A stretch of DNA of 64,000 nt from Acidobacteriota bacterium (GTDB lineage Bacteria; Acidobacteriota; Vicinamibacteria; Vicinamibacterales; CAVVIG01), in the NCBI GenBank assembly GCA_018268955.1, contig JAFDVO010000003.1:202580-266579 (forward strand). The letters run 5' to 3'. How positions within the stretch are numbered: the first letter of the stretch is position 1; every line of letters starts with the position of its first letter. Under the pieces are notes generated by a model. The model was not told the origin of the DNA and did not search any database. It was given only the letters and a program-made list of their open reading frames with translations. The translations under genes were made by a program, and so were the position numbers. Shown piece by piece: positions 1-10,170 of this stretch.

Positions 1-902
1 TGTACGGCATCGCCCGCCGGCTGAGCGCCCCGAACAACTGGCGCATCGAGCACCTGATGGACCGCATCAAGGTGCTGCCGGGCGACCTGCTCGATCAGCT
101 CTCGCTGCTGAAGGTCATCGACGAGGTGAGGCCGCACGAGGTCTACAACCTTGCGGCGATGTCCTTCGTGCCGGCCTCGTGGGACCAGCCGATGCTGACC
201 GGCGAGTTCAACTCGCAGGGGGTCACGCGCATGCTGGACGCGATCCGCCGCGTGGACCCGACAATCCGCTTCTACCAGGCCTCCTCGAGCGAGATGTACG
301 GCAAGGTCCGCGAGGTGCCGCAGAGCGAGATGACGCCGTTCTACCCGCGCAGCCCCTACGGCGTGTCGAAGGTGTTCGGCCACTACATCACCGTGAACTA
401 CCGCGAGAGCTACAACCTGTTCGCGGTGTCCGGCATCCTCTTCAACCACGAGTCGCCGCGTCGCGGCCTCGAGTTCGTCACCCGCAAGGTGACCGACGGC
501 GTGGCCCGCATCAAGCTGGGGCTCACGGACAAGCTCTCGATCGGCAACCTCGACGCGCATCGCGACTGGGGCTTCTCGGGCGACTACGTCTACGCGATGT
601 GGCTGATGCTGCAGCAGGACCAGCCGGACGACTTCGTCATCTCCACCGGCATCGCCCACTCGGTGAAGGAGCTGATCGAGATCGCATTCGCCCGTGTCGA
701 TCTCGACTGGCAGAAGCACGTGTACCAGGATCCCGCGCTGCTCCGCCCGGCCGAAGTGGACCACCTGCTCGGGGACTGCACGAAGGCCAAGAAGGTGCTC
801 GGCTGGGAGCCGAAGGTGGACTTCAAGGGGCTCGTCGAGATGATGGTCGATGCGGACGTCGAGCGCCTGAGCAGGGCGTTGCCGGTGGGTCGCCCGCGAT
901 GA
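1..902 (+). CDS. gmd: GDP-mannose 4,6-dehydratase, 5' end outside window
   Basis: Converts GDP-D-mannose to GDP-4-keto-6-deoxy-D-mannose, the precursor of fucose- and rhamnose-type sugars for surface glycans. The reading frame is open from the first bases (codons start at position 3), and the first residues, YGIARR...RIEHL, match an internal Gmd segment, so roughly 40 N-terminal residues with the Rossmann glycine motif lie upstream. The SSSEMYG segment and the YGVSK (Y-x3-K) pair form the short-chain dehydrogenase active site, and NHESPRRG is typical of Gmd. The TGA stop overlaps the ATG of the next gene by 4 bases, so the two are probably co-translated. Confidence 0.93.
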   Translation, partial: YGIARRLSAPNNWRIEHLMDRIKVLPGDLLDQLSLLKVIDEVRPHEVYNLAAMSFVPASWDQPMLTGEFNSQGVTRMLDAIRRVDPTIRFYQASSSEMYGKVREVPQSEMTPFYPRSPYGVSKVFGHYITVNYRESYNLFAVSGILFNHESPRRGLEFVTRKVTDGVARIKLGLTDKLSIGNLDAHRDWGFSGDYVYAMWLMLQQDQPDDFVISTGIAHSVKELIEIAFARVDLDWQKHVYQDPALLRPAEVDHLLGDCTKAKKVLGWEPKVDFKGLVEMMVDADVERLSRALPVGRPR

Positions 903-2206
903 GCACACCGGCGCAACAGCTCCTCGATCGCATTCGTGCCACGCAGGCACGGATCGGCATCATCGGCCTCGGCTACGTCGGGCTGCCGCTGGCCGTGGAG
1001 TTCGCGAAGGCCGGGTTCGACGTGACCGGCTTCGACGTCGACGAGTCGAAGAACACAGCCATCAACGCCGGCACGAGCTACATCCCGGACGTTCCCGAGA
1101 GTGAACTCGGCGAGGTCGTGCGCGCCGGGAAGCTGCGGGCGACAAGCGACATGTCGAAGCTCGGCGACATGGACGTCGTCGACATCTGCGTCCCGACGCC
1201 GCTGCGCAAGACCAAGGACCCGGACCTCTCCTACGTCGTCAAGGCGGTTGAAGCGACCGCCAAGACGTTGAAGGCGGGGCAGCTCATCATCCTCGAGTCG
1301 ACGACGTACCCGGGGACGACAGACGAAGTCGTGCAGCCGATGCTCGAGGCGCGTGGCTTCAAGGCGGGCGAGGACTTCCTGCTCGCGTTCTCGCCGGAAC
1401 GCGTGGACCCGGGGAACGCGCAGTACACCACGCGGCAGATTCCCAAGGTCGTCGGCGGCCACGGTGCAGCCAGCACGGAAGTCGCCTGCGCGCTCTACTC
1501 GCGCGTCGTCGCGGCGGTCGTGCCGGTCACTTCCACGCGCGTCGCGGAGATGGTGAAGCTGCTCGAGAACACCTTCCGTGCGGTGAACATCGGGCTCGTC
1601 AACGAGATCGCGTTGATGAGCCACAAGATGGACATCGACGTGTGGGAAGTGATCGACGCGGCCAAGACCAAGCCCTTCGGCTTCATGCCGTTCTATCCCG
1701 GCCCCGGCCTGGGTGGCCACTGCATCCCGATCGACCCGTTCTACCTCTCGTGGAAGGCGCGGCAGAGCGGGTTCGAGTGCCGCTTCATCGAGCTCGCCGG
1801 CCAGGTGAACGGCTCGATGCCAGAGTACGTGGTGCAGCGGGTAGCCGATGCGCTGAACTCGGTGAAGAAGCCGATCAACGGCTCGCGCATCCACCTGTTC
1901 GGCATCGCCTACAAGAAGGACGTCAACGACATGCGCGAGTCGCCGGCGCTCGACGTCCTCGAACTGCTGAAGCGGCGTGGGGCAGAGGTCACGTATTCGG
2001 ATCCATGGGTGCCGACGGTCGATGAAGGTCATCATCAGCTGACGGCGCTCGACTTCGACACGGCCGTCACCACGCCGTACGATTGCGCTGTGATCACGAC
2101 CGACCACGCCGCCTTTGACTACGCCCGCATTGCGGCCATGCCGCTCGTGGTCGACACCCGTAACGCGCTGAAGGGCAGGGCCGGCTCGCACATCTGGCGT
2201 CTCTGA
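899..2206 (+). CDS. Nucleotide-sugar 6-dehydrogenase (UDP-GlcNAc/UDP-ManNAc dehydrogenase type)
   Basis: A 435-residue NAD-dependent enzyme that oxidises C6 of a UDP-sugar to a uronic acid. The N-terminal Rossmann motif is [11 protein letters not shown] (about residues 20-30). [11 protein letters not shown] and [10 protein letters not shown] are family signatures, and the catalytic cysteine lies in [12 protein letters not shown], a wording usual for WbpA/WecC-like UDP-HexNAc dehydrogenases rather than for UDP-glucose dehydrogenase. The C-terminal domain contains [16 protein letters not shown]. The ATG at 899 overlaps the gmd stop. Its role is probably to supply a uronic or HexNAcA sugar for the neighbouring glycosyltransferases. 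The exact substrate cannot be read from the sequence. Confidence 0.9.
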   Translation: MSTPAQQLLDRIRATQARIGIIGLGYVGLPLAVEFAKAGFDVTGFDVDESKNTAINAGTSYIPDVPESELGEVVRAGKLRATSDMSKLGDMDVVDICVPTPLRKTKDPDLSYVVKAVEATAKTLKAGQLIILESTTYPGTTDEVVQPMLEARGFKAGEDFLLAFSPERVDPGNAQYTTRQIPKVVGGHGAASTEVACALYSRVVAAVVPVTSTRVAEMVKLLENTFRAVNIGLVNEIALMSHKMDIDVWEVIDAAKTKPFGFMPFYPGPGLGGHCIPIDPFYLSWKARQSGFECRFIELAGQVNGSMPEYVVQRVADALNSVKKPINGSRIHLFGIAYKKDVNDMRESPALDVLELLKRRGAEVTYSDPWVPTVDEGHHQLTALDFDTAVTTPYDCAVITTDHAAFDYARIAAMPLVVDTRNALKGRAGSHIWRL

Positions 2207-2229
2207 CGCCGGAGCGGGCCGGGTTCGAC

Positions 2230-4167
2230 GTGGACCGCGCTTCCAAGCTCCTCCTCACCGGCTGGGCCGTCGCTGCCCTGCTCGCGGAGTTCTACTACGT
2301 CAAGGGAGCGTGGCACGCGGTTACCCTGATTGGCCCGATCGTCGTCCTGCTTGTTGCCGGTGCGGTCGCACTGGACCGTCGGACGGTCGCGGTGGTCGCG
2401 CTCGTCTCGTACCTGTTTCCCGTTCTGATCTGGCTGGGCAACGGCCGAGTGCCGTATCACGTGCACTACTCGGTCGTGTGGCTGGGAGCCGTGCTGGCCG
2501 CAGTATTCCCTGACGCGGTTCGTGGCGGCTGGCGGATGCCTGTCCGCTGGCGTGTGCCCTTGGTGTGCTGGGCTGCCGGCGTGGCGCTGTCGGCGCCAGT
2601 TATTGCGTTCCGCGCCGTGGACTTCCGGACGGAGCTGCTCTTCCGTGGGCGCCTGCCCTTCGAGTCGCTCGGCGGGTTCCCGCTCCTGACGGTCGGCTGG
2701 ACGCTGCACGTCGCGCTGGTGCTCATCATCGGTGTGCTGTGGTTCGACTGGATCTGTGGCCAGGACGAGGGCTTCTTCCTGCGATGGGTGGCGATGCCCA
2801 TGGGAATCGGGGCGATCCTGCTCGCCACGGTCGCCATGTACCAGATGTTCGTGGATGTCGGCTTCCTGAATCCGACCGTCTACGCGGGGATCCACCGCGC
2901 GTCGGGGACGATGATGGACGCGAACGTCAGCGGAGTGCTTGCTGCACTGTGGATCGGCGGATGGGGAGCGCTCGCCGCTCGCGCCAATCGCCCGACCGCG
3001 GCAATTGGCGCACTGCTGCTGCTCTGGTGTGCCGTGTGGGCCACCGGGTCGCGGACGGCATTCGGGTCAGCCGTGATCATCTCGGCGCTCACGCCGGTGA
3101 TCTTCCTCCGCTCGAGAGTGTCCAGTCGCGTCGTCGTGGGGGCGTCGGCTGTGGTTTTGGTCGCCACTGTGGCGCTTGTTGCTGCGAACCGGCACAACCC
3201 ACGTGTCGTTGGCCCACTTGCCAGACTGACGGCAGAGCTCTCGAGTCCCTCCGATGGCGGGCTTCGAGGCGTGCTGGAGGAACTGTGGAACCGGAACGGG
3301 TACGGACTTGCGGCCACTCGGGCAATCGAGGCGTATCCAGCGTTCGGCATCGGGGTAGGGGCCTTTCATGAGATGGCGAGCGAGTTCGGTGGATGGCTGC
3401 CGCCGGATAACGCGCAGAACTGGTATCGTCATCAACTGGTCGAGCTCGGGCTCGTGGGCAGCGTCGGGTGGATCGTATTCGTCGTCTCGTTTGGCTGGTG
3501 GGTGATCCGCCGCCACGCCGGCGAGCAGCCCTCTGCCTGGGGACCGAGGGCGTCCATTCTTGGCATTGCAACGATCAGTCTCCTGGGGATGCCGGGCCAG
3601 GACCCTGCCGTCTCCCTGACGTTTTGGACCTTCTGTGGCTGGTTCCTCCTCGCGTCTGCCCGTCCGGCGGGCGCAATGAAGACGCCTCCGGCGTGGGCGT
3701 ATGCGGCTGCAGGAGTGCTCGTGATCGCGTTCGTTGCCGGGACGACCGTGAGCGCGACGGGGCCGCTCCGGTTCCCTGCCCGCATCCAGCGGGCCGGCGG
3801 TGACTACCTGTATGGGTTCTATTGGCCAGAGCCCGATGGTGAGGGTGGGGAGTACAGGTGGGCGCGCCGGGTGGCGACGGCTGTCGTGCCCGTCGAGACG
3901 CGATCCCTCGAGCTCACCTTGCGCGTGAACCACGCCGACCTCGCGGCGGATCCGGTTACGGTCAAGGCGTGGGTCGACGGTCGCAAGGTGATCGACACGG
4001 CATTGACTGCCGGCGCGGATTCGGTGACGGTGCCCGTCCTGCTGCCCGAACGGGAAACGCGGATGCTCGTCGACACACAGACGTCTCGCGTCGTTGTCGC
4101 ACCACCTCCGGACGGACGCGAACTGGGGGTGATGGTGCGCTGGCGATTCAGGCAGACGTCACGCTAG
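2230..4167 (+). CDS. O-antigen ligase/polymerase (Wzy/WaaL-like) membrane protein
   Basis: A 645-residue polytopic inner-membrane protein with a GTG start 23 bases after the dehydrogenase stop. It has many hydrophobic segments, a periplasmic-loop region with FGIGVGAF and NWYRHQLVELGLVG (about residues 375-410), the pattern of the O-antigen ligase family, and GSRTAF in an earlier helix. The last ~140 residues form a soluble C-terminal domain after a final membrane segment (AYAAAGVLVIAFVAGTTV). The expected role is polymerising or ligating the lipid-linked glycan at the periplasmic face. Polymerase and ligase cannot be told apart by sequence alone. It ends 49 bases from the convergent GT4 gene. 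Confidence 0.8.
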   Translation: MDRASKLLLTGWAVAALLAEFYYVKGAWHAVTLIGPIVVLLVAGAVALDRRTVAVVALVSYLFPVLIWLGNGRVPYHVHYSVVWLGAVLAAVFPDAVRGGWRMPVRWRVPLVCWAAGVALSAPVIAFRAVDFRTELLFRGRLPFESLGGFPLLTVGWTLHVALVLIIGVLWFDWICGQDEGFFLRWVAMPMGIGAILLATVAMYQMFVDVGFLNPTVYAGIHRASGTMMDANVSGVLAALWIGGWGALAARANRPTAAIGALLLLWCAVWATGSRTAFGSAVIISALTPVIFLRSRVSSRVVVGASAVVLVATVALVAANRHNPRVVGPLARLTAELSSPSDGGLRGVLEELWNRNGYGLAATRAIEAYPAFGIGVGAFHEMASEFGGWLPPDNAQNWYRHQLVELGLVGSVGWIVFVVSFGWWVIRRHAGEQPSAWGPRASILGIATISLLGMPGQDPAVSLTFWTFCGWFLLASARPAGAMKTPPAWAYAAAGVLVIAFVAGTTVSATGPLRFPARIQRAGGDYLYGFYWPEPDGEGGEYRWARRVATAVVPVETRSLELTLRVNHADLAADPVTVKAWVDGRKVIDTALTAGADSVTVPVLLPERETRMLVDTQTSRVVVAPPPDGRELGVMVRWRFRQTSR

Positions 4168-4216
4168 CCCTGCGGCCTGCGGGCTCCGCTTCCCGAGTGC
4201 CGAGCCACACGCGAGA

Positions 4217-5407
4217 CTAGCGCGCGTCGCCCCGCTTCCGGCTCACTTCACGCTCATAGAGCGTCTCGATGTCCGAGACCAGGCGATGGTGCGAGTACCG
4301 CTCGCGCGCACGAGCGCGGCCCGCGGTTCCCATGGCCTCCCGCAGCGCCTGGTCCTCCGCGAGACGAACGAGCGCTGAGGCGAAGGCCTCGACGTCGCCC
4401 GCAGGCGTGAGCAGTCCGGTGGAACCGTGCTCCACCACGTCAGGCACTCCGCCGACGGCGGTGGCCACCACCGGCCTGCCGGCAGCCATGGCCTCGATCG
4501 CCGCCACTGGCGTCCCTTCGTTCAGGGATGTGAGGGCGAAGAGATCGACCCCACCGAAGAAGCGGGCGAGGTCGTCGACCCACCCGAGGAAGTGCACCCG
4601 TTCCGCGACACCAAGGTCCGCGGCGAGTACTTCGAGCGACGCCCGTTCAGGGCCACCGCCCGCAAGCACGAGGCGCAGCTCCGGGACTGACGAGACCGCT
4701 CGCGCGAAGGAGCGGACCAGGGTGGCAAGGTCCTTTACAGGCACGAGCCGTCCGGCGTAGCCGACGAGCAGGTCTCCCGCCTCAGCGCCGATCGTCCGGC
4801 GCAGTCCGTCCAGTTCACGTGCGACACCGAAGAGGGGGTCGAGGTCGAGCCCGAGCGGGACGACCACGGTCCGGTCCGCCGCGGCGATCCTGAACCTGGT
4901 GACAATGTCCTCGCGCTGACGCGGTGAGATGGTGATGATGAGGTCTGCGATGCGCGCGAGGGCACGCTCCGTGGCCCGCACGAGTCGACTGATGCGATCG
5001 GAGAAGTAGCCCTCGAACACGTGGCCATGGAACGTGTGCAGGACGAGCGCTTGACGCGCCCGCCGCCGTGTCGCGTTGTAGAGGAGCGCTGCAATGCGAC
5101 CGAGCGTGCCCGCCTTCGCGGTGTGCGTGTGAATGACGTCGGGCTGTTCGCGGAACATGAGGCGCGTGAGGGTGACCAGTGCGCGCAGGTCGCCAGCCGC
5201 GTCCACGCGGCGGCCCAGACCCGCAATGCGAACGACCGGAATGCCGCGCTCCACCGCTGCTGATTCGAGCGAGGCCTCGCCCACGTCGAGACTGCCGAAT
5301 GCGAGGAGTGTATCGTGGCCGCGTTCCTGGAGGCCCGCGTTGAGCAGCGAGACATGGCGAGCCGGACCGCCCACGTTGAGTCGGGCGATGATGCGAAGGA
5401 TCTTCAC
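4217..5407 (-). CDS. Glycosyltransferase family 4
   Basis: A 396-residue GT-B fold enzyme adding a sugar to the growing glycan in the cytoplasm. The N-terminus MKILRIIARLNVGGPARHV and the C-terminal EGTPVAAIEAMAAGRPVVA block (the E-x7-E donor site) are standard GT4. I place the start at the GTG at 5407 because homology begins there; the open frame runs much further upstream but that part is the antisense of the next gene. A TATAAA-like -10 element on the minus strand (5423-5418) lies about 10 bases before the GTG. It is the only glycosyltransferase here on the minus strand, divergent from the GT4 gene at 5552. Confidence 0.88.
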   Translation of the reverse strand: MKILRIIARLNVGGPARHVSLLNAGLQERGHDTLLAFGSLDVGEASLESAAVERGIPVVRIAGLGRRVDAAGDLRALVTLTRLMFREQPDVIHTHTAKAGTLGRIAALLYNATRRRARQALVLHTFHGHVFEGYFSDRISRLVRATERALARIADLIITISPRQREDIVTRFRIAAADRTVVVPLGLDLDPLFGVARELDGLRRTIGAEAGDLLVGYAGRLVPVKDLATLVRSFARAVSSVPELRLVLAGGGPERASLEVLAADLGVAERVHFLGWVDDLARFFGGVDLFALTSLNEGTPVAAIEAMAAGRPVVATAVGGVPDVVEHGSTGLLTPAGDVEAFASALVRLAEDQALREAMGTAGRARARERYSHHRLVSDIETLYEREVSRKRGDAR

Positions 5408-5417
5408 GGGCTCATGA

Positions 5418-5423
5418 TTTATA
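5418..5423 (-). promoter_or_regulatory. Candidate -10 element of the minus-strand GT4 gene
   Basis: The minus strand reads TATAAA, 10 bases before the GTG at 5407, implying a leader of only a few bases. A second candidate, TAGAAT at 5485-5490 on the plus strand, could serve the divergent GT4 gene. No convincing -35 hexamer is seen for either. Confidence 0.35.
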
Positions 5424-5551
5424 CCGTAGGTGTGCGTGCCGGCGCCCAGAGGAGGGCGGCGAGGCTGTGCCGCCTGCGCTCTGATAGAATTCGAACGTAA
5501 CCCGGCCGCCCACCGCCAGTGCGGGCGTTCCCTCATTCCAGTGATCCTCAC

Positions 5552-6721
5552 GTGAGCCAGCGCACGTCGAACGGCCCGATCCCTGTGCTGTTCGTCATCG
5601 GCAGTCTCGAGATAGGCGGCGCCGAGAAGCAGCTGGTCGAGATCGCGGTCGGCCTCGACCGAAGCCGATTTGCGCCGGTGGTCTGCAGCCTCGCCGCGGG
5701 CGGTCCGCTTGCGACTGTACTCGGGCGACATGGCATCCCTGTTGTGTCCGCCGGGTTCGAGGGCGTGTCGCGCGTTGGCGTGGCGCGTGCGCTCGTGGCC
5801 GTTCCAACATCGTTGTGGCGTTTTTTCGGGATGCTCAGACGGGCGCGGCCAGTCGTCCTGCACGCGATGCTCTTCCACGCCTACGTCCTCGGAGCGATCG
5901 CAGCGACCCTTGCTCAGGTGCCGGTGGTGGTGACGAGCCGCCGGAGCCTGGCGCATTTCAAGAAGGGACGCCTGCACTACAGGGCGCTCGAGTTGATCAC
6001 CAACAGACTCACCGACTGCATCGTTGCCAATTCTGAGGCTGTTCGACAGGACACGCTCGCGTCGGAAGGTCTTCGCCCGGACGACGTGCTGGTCATCCAC
6101 AACGGTATCGAGGCGGGCAGGTACCACGGGGAGCGCGACACGGGAGTCCGCGAGCAGCTCGGGGCCGAGGGTGACAGTCCGGTCGCGGTGGTGCTGGCAA
6201 ACCTGATTCACTACAAGGGGCACCGCTACTTCTTCGAAGCCTGGTCTGCCGTCCTGCGCTCGCATCCACGTGCCGTCGCATGGCTCGTGGGCGACGGGCC
6301 ATTGCGCAGCGCGTTTGAAGCGGAGTTGGGAGCACGCGGGCTGTCTTCCTCCGTGCGTGTGCTGGGCACCCGGACCGACGTGCCGCGGCTGCTCGCATCG
6401 GCCGACGTGTTGGTGCACCCGTCGCTCGAGGAGGGGTTCAGCAACGCGCTGCTCGAGGGCATGGCGGCAGGGCTCCCGGTGGTCGCGACCGACGTGGGCG
6501 GAAACCCCGAGGCGGTCCTCGACGGCAAGACCGGTTATCTCGTGCCCGCTCGAGACGCCGCAGCGCTGGCGCATGCCATCGGGCAGGTCTTCAGTCGACC
6601 GGACCTTGGCAGGTCGATGGGAGAGGCAGGCCGGAGGCGGGTGATGCAGGAGTTCCAGCTCGGCACGATGATTCGACGCTATGAGGATCTCTACCTGAGG
6701 CTCCTCGGGGAACGGCACTAA
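5552..6721 (+). CDS. Glycosyltransferase family 4
   Basis: A 389-residue GT4 enzyme with N-terminal VLFVIGSLEIGGAEKQLVEI and the C-terminal donor-binding EEGFSNALLEGMAAGLPVV block. It is a second cytoplasmic retaining glycosyltransferase for the polysaccharide. The GTG at 5552 is preferred because homology starts a few residues after it; a GTG at 5519 in the same frame would add 11 residues and neither has a clear ribosome binding site. It ends 6 bases before asnB, so the two are likely co-transcribed with the flippase downstream. The minus-strand GT4 is a distant relative, not a recent copy. Confidence 0.88.
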   Translation: MSQRTSNGPIPVLFVIGSLEIGGAEKQLVEIAVGLDRSRFAPVVCSLAAGGPLATVLGRHGIPVVSAGFEGVSRVGVARALVAVPTSLWRFFGMLRRARPVVLHAMLFHAYVLGAIAATLAQVPVVVTSRRSLAHFKKGRLHYRALELITNRLTDCIVANSEAVRQDTLASEGLRPDDVLVIHNGIEAGRYHGERDTGVREQLGAEGDSPVAVVLANLIHYKGHRYFFEAWSAVLRSHPRAVAWLVGDGPLRSAFEAELGARGLSSSVRVLGTRTDVPRLLASADVLVHPSLEEGFSNALLEGMAAGLPVVATDVGGNPEAVLDGKTGYLVPARDAAALAHAIGQVFSRPDLGRSMGEAGRRRVMQEFQLGTMIRRYEDLYLRLLGERH

Positions 6722-6727
6722 GCAGAT

Positions 6728-8650
6728 ATGTGTGGAATCGCCGGCCGCGTCAACTTCCGTACGGGTCGCCCAGTCGATCGCGCCTCGCTCGCCGCGATGT
6801 GCGATCTCATCCGTCATCGTGGACCCGACGGTGAGGGTACTTGGGCCAACGGCGCCGTCGGCTTCGGGCATCGGCGCCTCGCCATCATCGACCTGTCACC
6901 CGGCGGACACCAGCCGATGTTGACCTCCGACGACCGGCTGACGATCACGTTCAACGGGGAGATTTACAATTTCGAGGAGTTGCGAGGCACCCTCGAAGCG
7001 CGTGGGCACCGATTCCGATCGCGTTCCGATACGGAGGTGATTCTCCACGCGTACGACGCATACGGGGTGAAGTGCGTCGACCACCTCCGCGGGATGTTCG
7101 CGTTCGCGATCTGGGATGCTCGTGAGCGCTGCCTGTTCGCCGCTCGAGACCGAGCGGGCAAGAAGCCGCTCTACTACCGTGAGGACGCGGACGGCCTGGC
7201 CTTCGCGTCAGAGCCAAAGGCGTTCCTCGCTGAGCCCTCGTTCGTGCCGCAGGCTGACCCGAACGCGCTGTTCCATTACCTCAGCCTGCAATACGTCCCC
7301 GGGTCGGAGTCTGCGTTCGCCGGCGTGAAGCGCCTGCCGCCCGGCCACTATCTCCTGGTGCAGGACGGGCGTATTGCGGTTGAGCGCTACTGGACCCTGC
7401 GCTACTCGCCGAAGCAGCGGGTGTCAGACGCCGAGGCGGAGGAACAGACGCTCGACCTTCTGCGCGAGGCGACGAAGCTGCGCCTCATCAGCGATGTGCC
7501 GCTTGGTGCGTTCCTGAGCGGCGGCGTGGACTCGAGCCTCGTCGTCGCGCTAATGGCCGAGACCGGCGGCGCACAGGTGAAGACCTTCTCGATCGGGTTC
7601 GAGGAGCAGGCCTACAACGAGCTGCCGTACGCCCGCCTCGTTGCGCAGCGCTACGGAACGGATCATCACGAAGACATCGTACGGCCCGACGCCCTTGCGC
7701 TGCTGCCCACGCTGATCTGGCACTACAACGAACCGTTCGCGGACTCGTCTGCAGTGCCAACCATGTACCTCGCGCAGATGACGCGGCGTCACGTGACGGT
7801 CGCCCTGAACGGTGACGCCGGGGACGAGAACTTCGCCGGATACAGCCGCTACGTGGCGAGTCTGCTCGCGGCACGCGTGGACCGCATTCCGCTGTCCCTG
7901 CGGCGCGTCCTCGCGACGCTTGCGGGCGGTGCGGCCGTGCCCAACACGCTGATCTCGCGGGCCCGCCGCTTCCTGCAGGCTGCGGCGGAGACCCCTGAGC
8001 GCCGCTACGCCAGGTGGATGTTCCACTTCTTCGACGTGCACAAGCGGCAGCTCTGCACCCCCGAGTTTCTGGCGCGCGTGTCCGCCCCCGATTCATCCAC
8101 GCTCTTCGAGCAGTGGTTTGCCGAGTCTCGCGGTGAGGCGTTCCTGGACGCCACGTTGTCTGTCGACGTGCGGAGTTACCTGCCCGACGACCTTCTGGTC
8201 AAGGTGGACATCGCGACGATGGCGCATGGCCTGGAGGGGCGGTCTCCGCTGCTCGATCACAAGGTGATGGAACATGCGGCGACCCTGCCCACGTCCCTGA
8301 AGCTGAGGGGGAGGGACAAGAAGTACCTGCTGAAGCGGATCGCGCGACGGTACCTGCCCGCAGACGTCATCGACCGGCCGAAGATGGGTTTTGGCGTGCC
8401 ACTCGATCACTGGTTTCGTGGCGAGCTCAACGGCCTCGCGCACGACGTACTGCTCGGCACCCAGGCGCGGCAGCGGGGATACTTCCGGACGTCTGAAGTC
8501 GAGCGTCTGCTTCGCGAGCACGAGCAGCGCGTTCACAACTGGCACTACCAGCTCTGGAACCTGCTCGTGTTCGAGTTGTGGCACCAGATGTTCATCGACA
8601 CGAGGCCGACGTGTGCTCCAGCCGGGCTCGCCGCCGGGGCCGCTGCGTGA
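6728..8650 (+). CDS. asnB: Asparagine synthase (glutamine-hydrolysing), AsnB-like
   Basis: A 640-residue two-domain amidotransferase. Cys2 of MCGIAG is the N-terminal nucleophile of the glutaminase domain, followed by RGPDGEG and NGEIYN. The synthetase domain has the ATP pyrophosphatase loop SGGVDSS at residues 264-270 and a C-terminal RSPLLDH segment. In primary metabolism it makes asparagine from aspartate and glutamine. Inside polysaccharide loci close relatives (WbpS-type) amidate uronic acid sugars, which would fit the nucleotide-sugar dehydrogenase at 899. Which role applies cannot be read here. The GTG of the flippase overlaps its stop codon. Confidence 0.9.
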   Translation: MCGIAGRVNFRTGRPVDRASLAAMCDLIRHRGPDGEGTWANGAVGFGHRRLAIIDLSPGGHQPMLTSDDRLTITFNGEIYNFEELRGTLEARGHRFRSRSDTEVILHAYDAYGVKCVDHLRGMFAFAIWDARERCLFAARDRAGKKPLYYREDADGLAFASEPKAFLAEPSFVPQADPNALFHYLSLQYVPGSESAFAGVKRLPPGHYLLVQDGRIAVERYWTLRYSPKQRVSDAEAEEQTLDLLREATKLRLISDVPLGAFLSGGVDSSLVVALMAETGGAQVKTFSIGFEEQAYNELPYARLVAQRYGTDHHEDIVRPDALALLPTLIWHYNEPFADSSAVPTMYLAQMTRRHVTVALNGDAGDENFAGYSRYVASLLAARVDRIPLSLRRVLATLAGGAAVPNTLISRARRFLQAAAETPERRYARWMFHFFDVHKRQLCTPEFLARVSAPDSSTLFEQWFAESRGEAFLDATLSVDVRSYLPDDLLVKVDIATMAHGLEGRSPLLDHKVMEHAATLPTSLKLRGRDKKYLLKRIARRYLPADVIDRPKMGFGVPLDHWFRGELNGLAHDVLLGTQARQRGYFRTSEVERLLREHEQRVHNWHYQLWNLLVFELWHQMFIDTRPTCAPAGLAAGAAA

Positions 8651-10137
8651 GGTTGTCTCTCGGCGAACACGTCTCACGCGCGCGAGCCACCGCCGGTTCT
8701 TCGGCCCTCTACTTCTCCACGATCATCGCGTCGCAGCTGACGTCGCTCCTGCTGCTGCCAATTCTCACGCGGTACCTCGGTCCGGAGGCGTTCGGCGAGT
8801 ACTCGCTCGTGCTGGCCGTCACCGGACTACTGGGGACCTTCGGCTCGGTGTGGGTCCGTAACGTCGGCATGCGGCTGTATTTCGACCACGTTGCCGACGG
8901 CCGGACGCGCACGTTCTTCTGGACCGCCGCAATGCTGCAGGCCGCCTCGATGGCCGCCGTACTGCTCCTGGCCTATCCGGTCGTCCGGCTGGCGGGCACC
9001 GCTGTTCCCCCGATGTTGTACGCATCGGCGGGGGCCAGCGTCATCGTCACCGACTTCTACTCGCTGGGCCTCAACACGTTGCGCGCCGGGCACCGGCCCG
9101 TCAGCTTCGGTGTCGCCGAGTGGACGAATTCCCTCGGGCGGCTGGCGATCACGTGGGCCGGACTCGCGGCCGGCTACCGGACGGCGACGATGCTCTTCGT
9201 CTGTGTGACCGCTGGCATGCTGCTGGCGTCCGCCGTGGCGGCGCACGGGCTGAGAGACCTACTAGTGGGGCGCGGCGGGCTCGACCGCTCGATGGCACGG
9301 GAGCTCGTCGTGCTGGGGATTCCGTCGATCCCGGGGTCGTTCGGCGGGTGGTTGATCTCGCTCTCCGATCGCGTGCTGATCGCGTACTTCCTCGACGTGC
9401 GGGCGGTCGGCATCTATTCCGCGGCGTACGGCGTGGCCGACCGTGCGGTGAACGGCCTGGCATCCGGCCTCTACATGTCTGCGGGCCCGGCCATTCTCCG
9501 CCGATGGGCGGAGGCTGGCGAGGACGCGGCAGAGACGATCGCCAGCTACCTGGCCCTCTACGTCTCGCTCAGCGTCGGCCCGTGCGTGCTGCTCGTGCTG
9601 CAGCGCGAGTTCGTCCTGCGGCTCCTCGCCGGAACCGAGTTCGGCGCGGCCGCTGCCGTGGTTCCGTGGGTTGTGGCAGGAACGTGGCTGGGCGGCGCGG
9701 CAACGTACCTGAATCGTCCGCTCGAGCTCTCGAAGCGCTTCGCGACGCTGTCGGGGCTCGCCACGGCCTCCGCCGTGGTGAATGTCCTGCTGAACCTCGC
9801 GCTCATCCCGACGTTCGGCGTCACTGGCGCTGCTGCTGGAACCTGTGGTGCGTTCGTCGGCCTGGCGTTGTTCTCGCGGTATCTCGCCGGCCAGTCACTT
9901 GTCATACCCCTTCCCTGGCGTGCCATCGTGCGGGCGCTTGTCGCGACCCTTGTCGCAGCGGGTGCCTCCACACTGTTCGCCTCGCCCTGGCTCGCCATCA
10001 CGGCCTTCTCGGCGATCTATGTCGGGGTGATGGCCATGCTGTGGCTCCGTGACCCTCGCTTTTCCGATTCGACGATGACCCTACGGCGGCAGAACGAGAA
10101 GGCTCGCGTCGAGCCCGACACAGACGCCCGACGCTGA
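8647..10137 (+). CDS. Oligosaccharide flippase (Wzx/MOP superfamily)
   Basis: A 496-residue protein of about 14 hydrophobic segments, beginning STIIASQLTSLLLLPILTR after a short basic N-terminus, the usual look of Wzx-like polysaccharide flippases. It would move undecaprenyl-linked oligosaccharides from the cytoplasmic to the periplasmic face. The GTG at 8647 overlaps the asnB stop (GTGA), which decides the start over longer in-frame choices inside asnB. It works upstream of the ligase/polymerase at 2230. The C-terminus is a charged cytoplasmic tail. Confidence 0.87.
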   Translation: MRLSLGEHVSRARATAGSSALYFSTIIASQLTSLLLLPILTRYLGPEAFGEYSLVLAVTGLLGTFGSVWVRNVGMRLYFDHVADGRTRTFFWTAAMLQAASMAAVLLLAYPVVRLAGTAVPPMLYASAGASVIVTDFYSLGLNTLRAGHRPVSFGVAEWTNSLGRLAITWAGLAAGYRTATMLFVCVTAGMLLASAVAAHGLRDLLVGRGGLDRSMARELVVLGIPSIPGSFGGWLISLSDRVLIAYFLDVRAVGIYSAAYGVADRAVNGLASGLYMSAGPAILRRWAEAGEDAAETIASYLALYVSLSVGPCVLLVLQREFVLRLLAGTEFGAAAAVVPWVVAGTWLGGAATYLNRPLELSKRFATLSGLATASAVVNVLLNLALIPTFGVTGAAAGTCGAFVGLALFSRYLAGQSLVIPLPWRAIVRALVATLVAAGASTLFASPWLAITAFSAIYVGVMAMLWLRDPRFSDSTMTLRRQNEKARVEPDTDARR

Positions 10138-10170
10138 CGAATCCGAGCCTCCCGATCTCGCGGCGAAGGG

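Noticed and set aside
5408-6871. Upstream in-frame extension of the minus-strand GT4 gene by ~488 codons
   Set aside because: The extension is antisense to the GT4 and asnB genes and shows no homology; the GT4 start motif begins at 5407.
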